IMG/VR virus record: IMGVR_UViG_3300025508_000178
Coordinates: 1-21,590 of that record
Direction: 5' to 3' (one strand)
DNA length: 21,590 bases
Source of the DNA: a virus
Positions 7,975-15,297 of the stretch are shown piece by piece (positions within the stretch are counted from its first letter, which is position 1; each line of letters begins with the position of its first letter). The notes beneath the pieces were generated by a model, which saw only the letters and a program-made list of their open reading frames with translations, made no database searches and had not been told where the DNA came from. The position numbers and the translations under genes are program-made.

Positions 7975-8933
7975 TGCCCAACTTTAATGGCGTGTGGTCA
8001 CTCACAACACAGTTGCAGTATGCTAGTGCTTGGCCTAGTCCTCCAGACATTGCTGTTTTTGGTATGGGTACATTATTATCTGGGGGTAATGACGCTGCAT
8101 CAATAGACACAGTAAATTTTGGTAGTGGTGGAAACGCAACTGACTGGGGTGATGTAGGAGTTGGTGCAAGAGAACCTGCAGGGTCAGGCTCTTCAACTAG
8201 AGGTTTATTTTCTGGTGGTAATCCTAGTGGCAGTGGGCATAATGTAATACAATATGTTACTATAGCTAGTGCAGGTACGACTGCTGACTTTGGAGACTTA
8301 ACAGTAGCTAGAGGAGGTGCAGCAGGAGCATCAAGTTCAACACGTAGTCTTACAGCATGTGGAAATACAGGTAGTGGAAACAGTGACGTAATAGATTACG
8401 TAACAATAGCTTCTACAGGCAACGCACAAGACTTTGGTGATGCAAGTGCAGCTAAAAACTATGTATCAGGATTAGCTAGTGCAACTAGGGCTGTAATTGG
8501 TGGTGGAAACTCTGGTTCTAATTTAGATGTAATGGAGTATGTAACAATAGGTAGCACAGGCGATGTCACAGATTTTGGTAACTTAGTTGCGGCTAATCAA
8601 CAGCTTTCTGCATGTGCAGGTTCTACAAGAGGAATATTTGGAGGTGGTATACCTTCTAGTGCTTCAGATGTAATTCAGTACATAACCATAGCTAGTACAG
8701 GTAACACTACAGACTTTGGAAATTTAACGGCTGCTAGATATGCACTTACTGCTACAGCAAATAAAACTCAAGGTTTGTTTATAAATGGTAGAGAAGCAGG
8801 AGAGGCTGTTGCTATAGTTACTATAGAATCTGTTACGATAGCTTCTACAGGTAATGCTACCGACTTTGGAGATGGGGTAGTAGGCCGTAGATTTTCTGCT
8901 GCAACATCTTCTGCACATGGAGGAATAGCTTAA
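7974..8933 (+). CDS. Six kelch-like repeats, putative receptor-binding tail protein (copy B)
   Basis: A 319-residue protein. I place the start at the ATG at 7974, which overlaps the previous stop and gives a mature opening 'MPNFNGVWSLTTQLQYASAWPS'. A longer reading from 7944 would add ten residues translated out of the end of gene A and is unlikely. GGGG at 7960-7964 can act as ribosome site. The N-terminal ~25 residues carry the 'GVWSL...WP' motif, also seen in the 667-aa gene, which I take to be a virion-attachment peptide. Residues about 28-319 hold six kelch-like repeats like those of copy A ('VIQYVTIASAGTTADFGDLTVARG'-type units), ending 'SSAHGGIA'. This copy lacks the FN3 domain. It is a tandem paralogue of the preceding gene with a different anchor, probably another subunit contacting host glycans (inference). 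Confidence 0.68.
   Translation: MPNFNGVWSLTTQLQYASAWPSPPDIAVFGMGTLLSGGNDAASIDTVNFGSGGNATDWGDVGVGAREPAGSGSSTRGLFSGGNPSGSGHNVIQYVTIASAGTTADFGDLTVARGGAAGASSSTRSLTACGNTGSGNSDVIDYVTIASTGNAQDFGDASAAKNYVSGLASATRAVIGGGNSGSNLDVMEYVTIGSTGDVTDFGNLVAANQQLSACAGSTRGIFGGGIPSSASDVIQYITIASTGNTTDFGNLTAARYALTATANKTQGLFINGREAGEAVAIVTIESVTIASTGNATDFGDGVVGRRFSAATSSAHGGIA
8050..8930 (+). repeat. Six kelch-like coding repeats, copy B
   Basis: Six units of about 145 bp in the 319-aa gene, each with a (V/I)(I/M)(Q/D/E)YVTI-type strand and a 'GN..DFG' turn. They share words such as 'ATAGCTTCTACAGG' with the copy A units, showing that both genes come from one ancestral repeat array. Confidence 0.65.
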
Positions 8934-10936
8934 TGTCAACTAAAGACTTTACAGCTAACGTTATATCTTCTTCTAAAGTAGTACCTGATGGTAACTTTAA
9001 AGATAGCAAAGCGTCAGGTATATGGGATATCAATGAAGCACTAGACCTTATCAAAGGTGGTAACTGGCCTAACGTAGCTAACGTTAACCCTTCTGCTTTT
9101 GTTGATGGTTTGTTCAACACAACTCTGTATACTGGGGATAATTCTACTGCTACGCAAACTTTTAATACAGGTTTAAATATGTCAGGTAAAGGTGGTCTTA
9201 TTTGGTTTAAATCTAGATCAAGCACACAAGCTGCACGTATTATAGACACAGTGAGAGGTACAAATGAAAGTTTAATACCTAGTAGTTCTAACGGTAGTGG
9301 TGGTTTAGGTGCTGACGGATTAACATTTTTAAATAACGGATTCTCTATCGGTTGGGATGGTGGTGATATAGCTGCTGCAAACGATTACGTTGCCTGGAGT
9401 TTTAGAAAACAACCTAAATTTTTTGACATCGTTACATATACTGGAGACAATTCCACCCAAACCGTAAATCATAACCTTGGCTCAGTGCCTGGAATGATTA
9501 TGGTAAAACGATTAAATGATGCAGGTAATTGGGGCATTAAACATAGAAGCATTGACGCAACTGACGGTGTGTTTTTAAACTTAACTGATGGAAGATATGA
9601 TAATGCAACTTATTGGGGAGATACTGAGCCTACAAGTACACAGTTTACTGTTGGCACAACTCATAGTGTAGATAGTGCTCCATATGTAGCCTATCTATTC
9701 GCACACAACGATGATGACGGTGGCTTTGGTGAACCTGGAGATCAAGATATTATTAAGTGTGGTTCGTTCACATCTGATTCAAATGGTATAGCAACTGTAG
9801 ACTTAGGGTTTGAGCCACAATGGGTGTTGTTTAAAGGTACACACAATGGAAGCAGTTGGTTTATAGTTGACATAATGCGTGGTATGGTAAATGGTTCAAA
9901 TGATGCTTGGTTAGCAGCTAATCTTTTAAATGCTGAAGGAACTAGTAATACTGTTATAACACCAACACCCACAGGTTTTGTTACAGATGGAACAAACATT
10001 ATAGACCCATCTGAAACTTTTATCTACATGGCAATAAGACGTGGTGGTATGCAAACCCCAACTGCAGCGTCTAGTGTGTTTAATATAGATACATTTGGTT
10101 CAACAGGAGATGGTGCAGCACCTGCATATAGATCAAGTTTTCCTGTAGATATGGGAATTTATGGAATTACTAATGGTACTGCTGATAGATATATTGCATC
10201 ACGTTTAACTGGACCACAATATTTACGTATGAACGCAGCTAATGCACAAGCAGATGGTGGTGCTGATTACGCATTTGATTTTAACAATGGATGGTGGAAC
10301 AGCACTAGTACGATTGCTACATATGTATCATACATGTGGGCTAGAGCCAGAGGTTATTTTGACTTAGCCACATGGACAGGCACAGGATCATCTTTAAACG
10401 TAAGTCATAATCTTGGAGTTGAACCTGAGATGATATGGGTAAAAACAAGAAGTAATGCCGTTGGATGGGCTGTATATAACAAAACTGAAGGGTTTAGTAA
10501 AGGTGCTAGATTAGAACTAAACGGTGCTTATGGTACAGAAACTAATAGAGTTACTGGAGCGTCTTCTACTACATTTACTGTAGGTACAGACGCTTATGTA
10601 AATGTTTCTGCAAGAACCTACATAGCCTACCTTTTTGCTACTGTAGCAGATATATCTAAAGTTGGTTCATTTACTCAAAGTGGAGCTACAAATGTATCGT
10701 GTGGTTTTTCGGGAGACACTCCTTCATTAGTAATACTTAAAAGAACAGATGATACAGGTAATTGGTATATATTAAGAAGCATTGTTTCGGGAAATGATAA
10801 ATCATTTTACTTAAATGATGACTCTGCAGAAGTTTCAAATGCAGATATAGTTGATCCTTACTCAGGTGGATTTGCTACTACCTCTAGCCTTACTGATGGT
10901 GACTACATATTCTATGCTATAGCAGCAATATCATAA
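8933..10936 (+). CDS. Six-unit tail protein (DUF7483-like repeats)
   Basis: A 667-residue protein. Residues 1-50 contain 'SGIWDINEALDLIKGGNWPN', a variant of the N-terminal motif of the previous gene and probably the virion-binding part. The rest reads as six units of about 95 residues. Each opens with '(Y/F/W)TG(D/T)(N/G)ST', goes on to '(G)..P.(M/W)(I/V)(M/W/L)(V/F)K' and 'W....', and ends in a hydrophobic strand at about residues 152-158 (YVAWSFR), 251-257 (YVAYLFA), 363-369 (FIYMAIR), 464-470 (YVSYMWA), 563-569 (YIAYLFA) and 658-664 (YIFYAIA). The fourth unit is the most degenerate. I recall this type of unit as DUF7483 of marine phage tail proteins; the name should be verified. Its start overlaps the kelch gene stop (TAATG). 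It ends the host-recognition block and is probably a fibre or tip protein. No catalytic residues are recognisable. Confidence 0.65.
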   Translation: MSTKDFTANVISSSKVVPDGNFKDSKASGIWDINEALDLIKGGNWPNVANVNPSAFVDGLFNTTLYTGDNSTATQTFNTGLNMSGKGGLIWFKSRSSTQAARIIDTVRGTNESLIPSSSNGSGGLGADGLTFLNNGFSIGWDGGDIAAANDYVAWSFRKQPKFFDIVTYTGDNSTQTVNHNLGSVPGMIMVKRLNDAGNWGIKHRSIDATDGVFLNLTDGRYDNATYWGDTEPTSTQFTVGTTHSVDSAPYVAYLFAHNDDDGGFGEPGDQDIIKCGSFTSDSNGIATVDLGFEPQWVLFKGTHNGSSWFIVDIMRGMVNGSNDAWLAANLLNAEGTSNTVITPTPTGFVTDGTNIIDPSETFIYMAIRRGGMQTPTAASSVFNIDTFGSTGDGAAPAYRSSFPVDMGIYGITNGTADRYIASRLTGPQYLRMNAANAQADGGADYAFDFNNGWWNSTSTIATYVSYMWARARGYFDLATWTGTGSSLNVSHNLGVEPEMIWVKTRSNAVGWAVYNKTEGFSKGARLELNGAYGTETNRVTGASSTTFTVGTDAYVNVSARTYIAYLFATVADISKVGSFTQSGATNVSCGFSGDTPSLVILKRTDDTGNWYILRSIVSGNDKSFYLNDDSAEVSNADIVDPYSGGFATTSSLTDGDYIFYAIAAIS

Positions 10937-10950
10937 CACAAAGGATTAAA

Positions 10951-11808
10951 ATGTTAAAAGACTTATCAAAAAATTACAACGAGGATCAGACACAACTGGT
11001 CACACAAGACATAGACATTCAGCTACCAATGTCAAAGCCTGAATATAAATCTATGTTGGCTAATATCAAAGACCATGCTCCTGCTATACGACAGGCATCA
11101 AGTAACTTCTACAAGTCTCACTCACAGATGATGAGTGTAACACTGGATGTTACAGCTATCACACCTATACGTTCTATTAAGCACAGTTTAGCTGAGATAG
11201 AAAAAACTAAGTCTGCACTACAAGAGTCCTACTTCAAGATGAAGAAGGATGAAGTAAAACTAAAGAAGCTAGAACGTAAGCTACTAGATGAGACTGACCC
11301 ACTAGAGCAAGAGATGCTAGAGATAAAGATAACAGAGAAGCAAGCTAACGCAGCAAGCTCTCGTGGTTACGTTGAGGCTGCAGTACGTAAGCTAAACTTC
11401 TTTACGAACCAGTACGACAACCTAATGGAGAAGATAGGTAAAGAAGAACTGACAGAAGAAGACTACGAGCTAGAAGAAATCAAGTACCATATTATGACTT
11501 GCATGAAGCAAGCACTCAACAGTGCTAGACCACGACAGGGTATTATTGATGAAGGTAATATGATATACTTGTTTGACTTAGGTATTAATGCAGCACAGGC
11601 ACAGGCTGAAGTGTTTGCTTACCTAGAGTGGGAAAACAAAACAATACAGGACGGTAAAGCACCAGAGCATCACCACACTGTAAATTGGCTAGAGCAGTTA
11701 GCTGACAAGTGGGCTCACTGTCCAGGTAACTTTGCTAACAGCAGAGGGTTTAACATCTTAGATAAAACATCTTTGACAAACACACCACAGTTAGAGGATA
11801 AAACGTAA
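10951..11808 (+). CDS. Conserved phage coiled-coil protein, function unknown
   Basis: A 285-residue, mostly helical and highly charged protein. The opening is 'DIQLPMSKPEYKSMLANIKDHAPAIRQASSNFYKSHSQMM', then 'VTAITPIRSIKHSLAEIEKTKSALQESYFK'. A Lys/Glu-rich coiled coil spans about residues 80-125. A second helical segment (about 170-190) contains 'YHIMTCMKQALNSAR', followed by 'LFDLGINAAQAQAEVFAYL'. The C-terminal part has a His cluster (EHHH, about 240-243) and a Cys. I recall very similar proteins in other marine phages, always among structural genes, but no known function. Ribosome site AAGGA at 10941-10945. Arg codons here are mostly CGN rather than the AGA that dominates the fibre genes upstream. 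It overlaps the next gene by TAATG. A scaffold, assembly or virion protein are all possible; I do not choose. Confidence 0.6.
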   Translation: MLKDLSKNYNEDQTQLVTQDIDIQLPMSKPEYKSMLANIKDHAPAIRQASSNFYKSHSQMMSVTLDVTAITPIRSIKHSLAEIEKTKSALQESYFKMKKDEVKLKKLERKLLDETDPLEQEMLEIKITEKQANAASSRGYVEAAVRKLNFFTNQYDNLMEKIGKEELTEEDYELEEIKYHIMTCMKQALNSARPRQGIIDEGNMIYLFDLGINAAQAQAEVFAYLEWENKTIQDGKAPEHHHTVNWLEQLADKWAHCPGNFANSRGFNILDKTSLTNTPQLEDKT

Positions 11809-12062
11809 TGAGTGACATCAAACTTACCCCTGACGATCTAGAGGAAATGCTAGACAACGCAGCTAGACGTGGTGCTAAAGAGGCACTGCGTTCTATTGGG
11901 TTACTTGATGATGATGCAGCCAGAGACATCATAGAGATGAGAAGTCTGTTAGAAGCTTGGAGAGACACACGTAGGTCTGTCTGGTCTACTGTAGTTAAAT
12001 TAGCCACTGTCGCACTGCTGACGTTTATTGCAGGTGCAGTGTGGATGACAATGGGTAAATAA
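11808..12062 (+). CDS. Small single-pass membrane protein, DUF6127-like
   Basis: An 84-residue protein. The N-terminal 60 residues are helical and charged ('LEEMLDNAARRGAKEALRSIGL', then 'DDDAARDIIEMRSLLEAWRDTRRSVW'), and the C-terminus is one membrane segment (about residues 63-82, 'VVKLATVALLTFIAGAVWM') ending in GK. The 'AARRGA..AL..IGL.D..A..DI.E.R.LL.AWR...R' pattern matches what I remember as DUF6127, found in phages and prophages mostly of Alphaproteobacteria. The basic residues before the membrane segment predict the N-terminal domain on the cytoplasmic side. It overlaps the preceding gene and precedes the ejection/lysozyme block. A holin-like or membrane-anchoring role in lysis is possible, but size and a single segment do not prove it. 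Confidence 0.62.
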   Translation: MSDIKLTPDDLEEMLDNAARRGAKEALRSIGLLDDDAARDIIEMRSLLEAWRDTRRSVWSTVVKLATVALLTFIAGAVWMTMGK

Positions 12063-12073
12063 AGGAATAAAGT

Positions 12074-15000
12074 ATGACACAAGGTATTGTTAAGGCAATA
12101 ATGGATAATTATGGTTATAGTGAGGCAGATGCCCAAGCTATGTATGATGCGGTTCCTAAACCTGATATAGATCCTGCCATTGTGGAAGCTTATGAAAATA
12201 GTTTAGAGGCTGTTCAGAAAGATCTAGCTACACGACAGACAAATGTAATCTCTAATGCGGTTGCGGAAGGTGTTTTGACTGAGGAGCAAGCTCAAGCTGC
12301 GATTGATGCGTCTAGAGCTACTATTGATCAAAAAGTAGAAGAAATGCAAGCTGCAGGTTATGAACCAAAACCGACTGACTTTACATCACCTGAAACTATT
12401 GCTTCAATTGGTGAGGGTGATATTTACGATACTCATTACGGTGTTAATCGTCCTGCTTACATGAATGCTTTGGCTGCATTAAATACTGCACCAGGAGCAC
12501 CTGTACCTACACCTACACCTACACCTACTCCTACACCTACTCCTGCACCTGCACCTGCACCAGTTCCAGGAGCACCAGTGCCAGGAGCACCTGCACCTGC
12601 ACCTGCACCTGCTCCAGTTCCTATAAGTCCAAGTGTACCTGGGCCAACAGGACCACAATTCGGTGGGGATTTTGTACCTACTATTCCTGCAACAGAAGTC
12701 CAAAATGTACCTGCAGGTGGAGTAGCTGTTGTTAATCCTAGTGTTCCACAAACAGCTATTCAACAAGTATCTCCTGTAACTTATCAACCAACTCCTGTTG
12801 CTCCTCCTGCTCCTGTTTCTTCTGGACCTTCAGTTCCAGTACCTACATCTATAACATCTCCAACAACAAGTTATGTTGCAGGATTACCTGCTCCTATGGC
12901 AGCTATTCCAGGAACTTTTTCTGCACCACTGGCAACAGCAGGAACAAGTGCTGTTCCAAGTCAAGTAACTTATAAGACACACTACGCAGGTACTGCAGGT
13001 GCTGTACCACAAACACTTGTTACTACTGCCCCTGGATCTGGGCAACAATACACAACTGGATACCAGACTGTTTATTACGTTAATGATCTAGGTCAACGTA
13101 TAATGATTACAGAGTTTAACGGTCAACCTGTTACTTATGTTCCTCCAGGATTTTACAGACAAAAGACTACTCAGGCTCCAACCACTACTGCAATGTCTGA
13201 AGGTGGAGATGTCTCTCTTGCTAAAAAGTTTTTAGGATTTGATGGGCCACCTCAACAACTAAATAACTTTCTAGCAGCTAACCCTGCTGCTGCTGCACGT
13301 ATGGGTAAGTACAGACAAGCTATGTCTAATATGTCTCAACCAATACAGCAGATGTACCAAGGTGGACCTGTTAGAGGGTTTACTAATGGTGGTATACCTA
13401 CAGATTTACGATTTACTCCTTATGATGAAGCTACAATAGCAAAATATCCTAATCAAAATCTTGCAGGAAAAGGGGTATATAATTATGGTTCTGGTCCTGA
13501 TACAAAAGTATTTAAGCCACCTACAGGTTTTGATTTTGTAGAGTATCAAAAAAATCCAACAGGTTATACAATACCTACGCCTACACCTACTCCTCCACCT
13601 GCTCCTACTCCTGCTCCTGTTGCACCTAATCCTCTAGCTCAAATGACTTCCAACTTGGTAAGTCAAACTATGCAGCCTATCCAAGCACTTCCATCTTTTA
13701 TACAACCAACTGCTCCTGACTTTGTACCTATTGATGCAGGTCAAGTTACACCTATAGCTCCTTTTGCTGAAGCTGCTACAGTAGGTAACGTACAACAGTC
13801 TGCTATGCCTATAATGCCTACAGTGTCTCAAATGGTCCCTACTTCTGTAGCACCAGATGTTCAAACTCAAACTGATAAACTAAAACCTGCACAAGGAGTT
13901 ATAGTTCCTGGTTCAACGATAGATCCTAAAGAGGGTACTTCTTCTTTAGACATAAAAGCTGCACAAGGTAATGCAATAGATGTAACTGGACCTACAGCCA
14001 GAAAACTAGAGACAGATCCTGTTACAGGTGAAAGTGAAATTATATCTGGTTCTGCTAACGCTGAGACTGCTGCAGCTTTTGCTGAAGCTAAAGAAGCTAA
14101 GACTGCTACCCCAAGTAAACAGGCTACAGTTCAAGGTCAGCTAGAAGGATTGATGGCTCAGTTCGAGGGTGGTAACACACCTGCTTGGGCTTCAGGTGCT
14201 ATGAGAGCCGCTACGAGTACTATGATTGCAAGAGGTCTTGGTGCATCTTCTATGGCAGGGCAAGCAATAGTTCAGGCTGCTATGGAGTCTGCACTACCTA
14301 TTGCTCAAATGGATGCACAGACACAGGCTCAGTTTGAAGCACAGAACTTGTCTAACAGACAGCAACGTGCTATGCTTGCTGCACAACAACGTGCTACATT
14401 TATAGGCCAAGAGTTTGATCAAGCGTTTCAGGCTCGTGTGCAGAACGCAGCTAAGATTGCTGACGTAGCCAACATGACCTTTAATTCCAAACAGCAAATA
14501 GCTCTAGAGGATTCTCGTGCAGCTAACACTATGGAGTTAAACAATCTGTCTAATAAACAGGCAGGTGTTATGGCAGAGGCTGCTGCTTTATCTCAACTTG
14601 ATATGGCTAACTTATCTAACAGACAACAAGCTGCTGTACAAAATGCCCAGAATTTCTTACAGATGGATATGACTAACCTATCTAACAAACAGCAAACAGA
14701 AGTGTTTAAAGCACAGCAAAACATACAGGCTTTGTTTACTGATCAGGCTGCAGATAACGCATCTGAACAGTTTAATGCAGCAAACGATAATCAGACCAAT
14801 CAGTTCTTTGCTAACTTAGCTAGTCAAACAGGACAGTTTAATTCTACACAACAAAATGCTATGGATCAGTTTAACATAAACAGTGTTAACGCTTTACGTG
14901 AGTTTAACTCTGGGTTACAACAACAACGTGATCAGTTCAACGCACAGAATGGTTTGGTGATAGCACAGGCTAACGCTCAGTGGAGACAGAACTTAGCTAC

Positions 15001-15283
15001 ACTTAACACTGCTGCACAGAATGAAAGCAACATGAACTTTGCTCAGACTATAAACTCTTTGACTTCTAGTAACCTTGACTCAATATGGCAGAGAGAAAGG
15101 GATATGTTATCTATGGCTTTCCAAGTGTCAGAGGGTAACTCTGAAAGAGCTAACAGTATTATACTTCAGAAGATGGCTGCTGATGCTTCAATAGATGTAG
15201 CAGAATTACAAGCTCAGATTCAAGCTGCAGGACAAGAAGGTAGAGGTATTTTTGATCTCTTTACAACTATAGTAGGTTTATAA
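12074..15283 (+). CDS. Large internal virion/ejection protein with Pro-rich linkers and an 11-residue repeat helix array
   Basis: A 1069-residue protein. Residues 1-135 are helical with 'DNYGYSEADAQAMYDAVP'. About 143-183 is a (Thr/Ala)-Pro tract, and a second tract lies near residue 500-520. Between them sits low-complexity, Gln/Thr/Pro-rich sequence with two small Gly-rich elements ('MSEGGDVSLAKKFLG', 'MYQGGPVRGFTNGG'). From residue 758 to about 990 there is an unbroken series of 11-residue repeats, first with 'NLSN(R/K)QQ' every 22 residues and later with '(Q/E)FN' every 11. The C-terminus is helical (residues 990-1060) and ends 'GIFDLFTTIVGL'. Signal peptide and enzyme motifs are absent. 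Ribosome site AAGGA at 12062-12066. Size, long helices and position before a lysozyme gene suggest an internal or ejected protein that helps DNA across the envelope, comparable in role but not sequence to T7 gp14-gp16. The role is inferred. Confidence 0.6.
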   Translation: MTQGIVKAIMDNYGYSEADAQAMYDAVPKPDIDPAIVEAYENSLEAVQKDLATRQTNVISNAVAEGVLTEEQAQAAIDASRATIDQKVEEMQAAGYEPKPTDFTSPETIASIGEGDIYDTHYGVNRPAYMNALAALNTAPGAPVPTPTPTPTPTPTPAPAPAPVPGAPVPGAPAPAPAPAPVPISPSVPGPTGPQFGGDFVPTIPATEVQNVPAGGVAVVNPSVPQTAIQQVSPVTYQPTPVAPPAPVSSGPSVPVPTSITSPTTSYVAGLPAPMAAIPGTFSAPLATAGTSAVPSQVTYKTHYAGTAGAVPQTLVTTAPGSGQQYTTGYQTVYYVNDLGQRIMITEFNGQPVTYVPPGFYRQKTTQAPTTTAMSEGGDVSLAKKFLGFDGPPQQLNNFLAANPAAAARMGKYRQAMSNMSQPIQQMYQGGPVRGFTNGGIPTDLRFTPYDEATIAKYPNQNLAGKGVYNYGSGPDTKVFKPPTGFDFVEYQKNPTGYTIPTPTPTPPPAPTPAPVAPNPLAQMTSNLVSQTMQPIQALPSFIQPTAPDFVPIDAGQVTPIAPFAEAATVGNVQQSAMPIMPTVSQMVPTSVAPDVQTQTDKLKPAQGVIVPGSTIDPKEGTSSLDIKAAQGNAIDVTGPTARKLETDPVTGESEIISGSANAETAAAFAEAKEAKTATPSKQATVQGQLEGLMAQFEGGNTPAWASGAMRAATSTMIARGLGASSMAGQAIVQAAMESALPIAQMDAQTQAQFEAQNLSNRQQRAMLAAQQRATFIGQEFDQAFQARVQNAAKIADVANMTFNSKQQIALEDSRAANTMELNNLSNKQAGVMAEAAALSQLDMANLSNRQQAAVQNAQNFLQMDMTNLSNKQQTEVFKAQQNIQALFTDQAADNASEQFNAANDNQTNQFFANLASQTGQFNSTQQNAMDQFNINSVNALREFNSGLQQQRDQFNAQNGLVIAQANAQWRQNLATLNTAAQNESNMNFAQTINSLTSSNLDSIWQRERDMLSMAFQVSEGNSERANSIILQKMAADASIDVAELQAQIQAAGQEGRGIFDLFTTIVGL
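12500..12621 (+). repeat. 6-bp tandem coding repeat (CCTACA/CCTGCA), Pro tract
   Basis: A run of hexanucleotides CCTACA, CCTACT and CCTGCA encodes alternating Pro with Thr/Ala (residues about 143-183 of the 1069-aa protein), interrupted by two PGAPVPGAP-like units. Such tracts change length by slippage and make extended, stiff linkers. Confidence 0.8.
13573..13629 (+). repeat. Second short Pro tract (CCTACA/CCTGCT type)
   Basis: A shorter version of the hexanucleotide repeat, encoding a PTPTPTPPPAPTPAPV-like linker in the same protein. Confidence 0.75.
14345..15038 (+). repeat. 33-bp phased (11-residue) coding repeat array
   Basis: The motif Asn-Leu-Ser-Asn-(Arg/Lys)-Gln starts at 14345, 14543, 14609 and 14675, with a variant (TFNSKQ) at 14477; all intervals are multiples of 66 nt. 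(Gln/Glu)-Phe-(Asn/Phe) starts at 14768, 14801, 14834, 14867, 14900 and 14933, every 33 nt, with weaker copies at 14966, 14999 and 15032. The two series share one phase: the third residue of the QFN units falls exactly 13 x 33 nt after 14345. That makes about 21 units with no insertion or deletion. Eleven-residue periodicity is the mark of hendecad, right-handed coiled coils. Confidence 0.75.
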
Positions 15284-15297
15284 CTTAGGATTAGAAT

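Noticed and set aside
7081-8930. CRISPR array or diversity-generating retroelement repeats
   Set aside because: The repeats are protein-coding, diverged and about 145-150 bp long with no spacers; there is no reverse transcriptase and no template/variable repeat pair with adenine-specific changes visible.
6745-8933. One kelch-like gene split by a frameshift
   Set aside because: Each gene has its own N-terminal module, six repeats and the same type of C-terminal ending (HGGIT / HGGIA), which indicates two complete paralogues.
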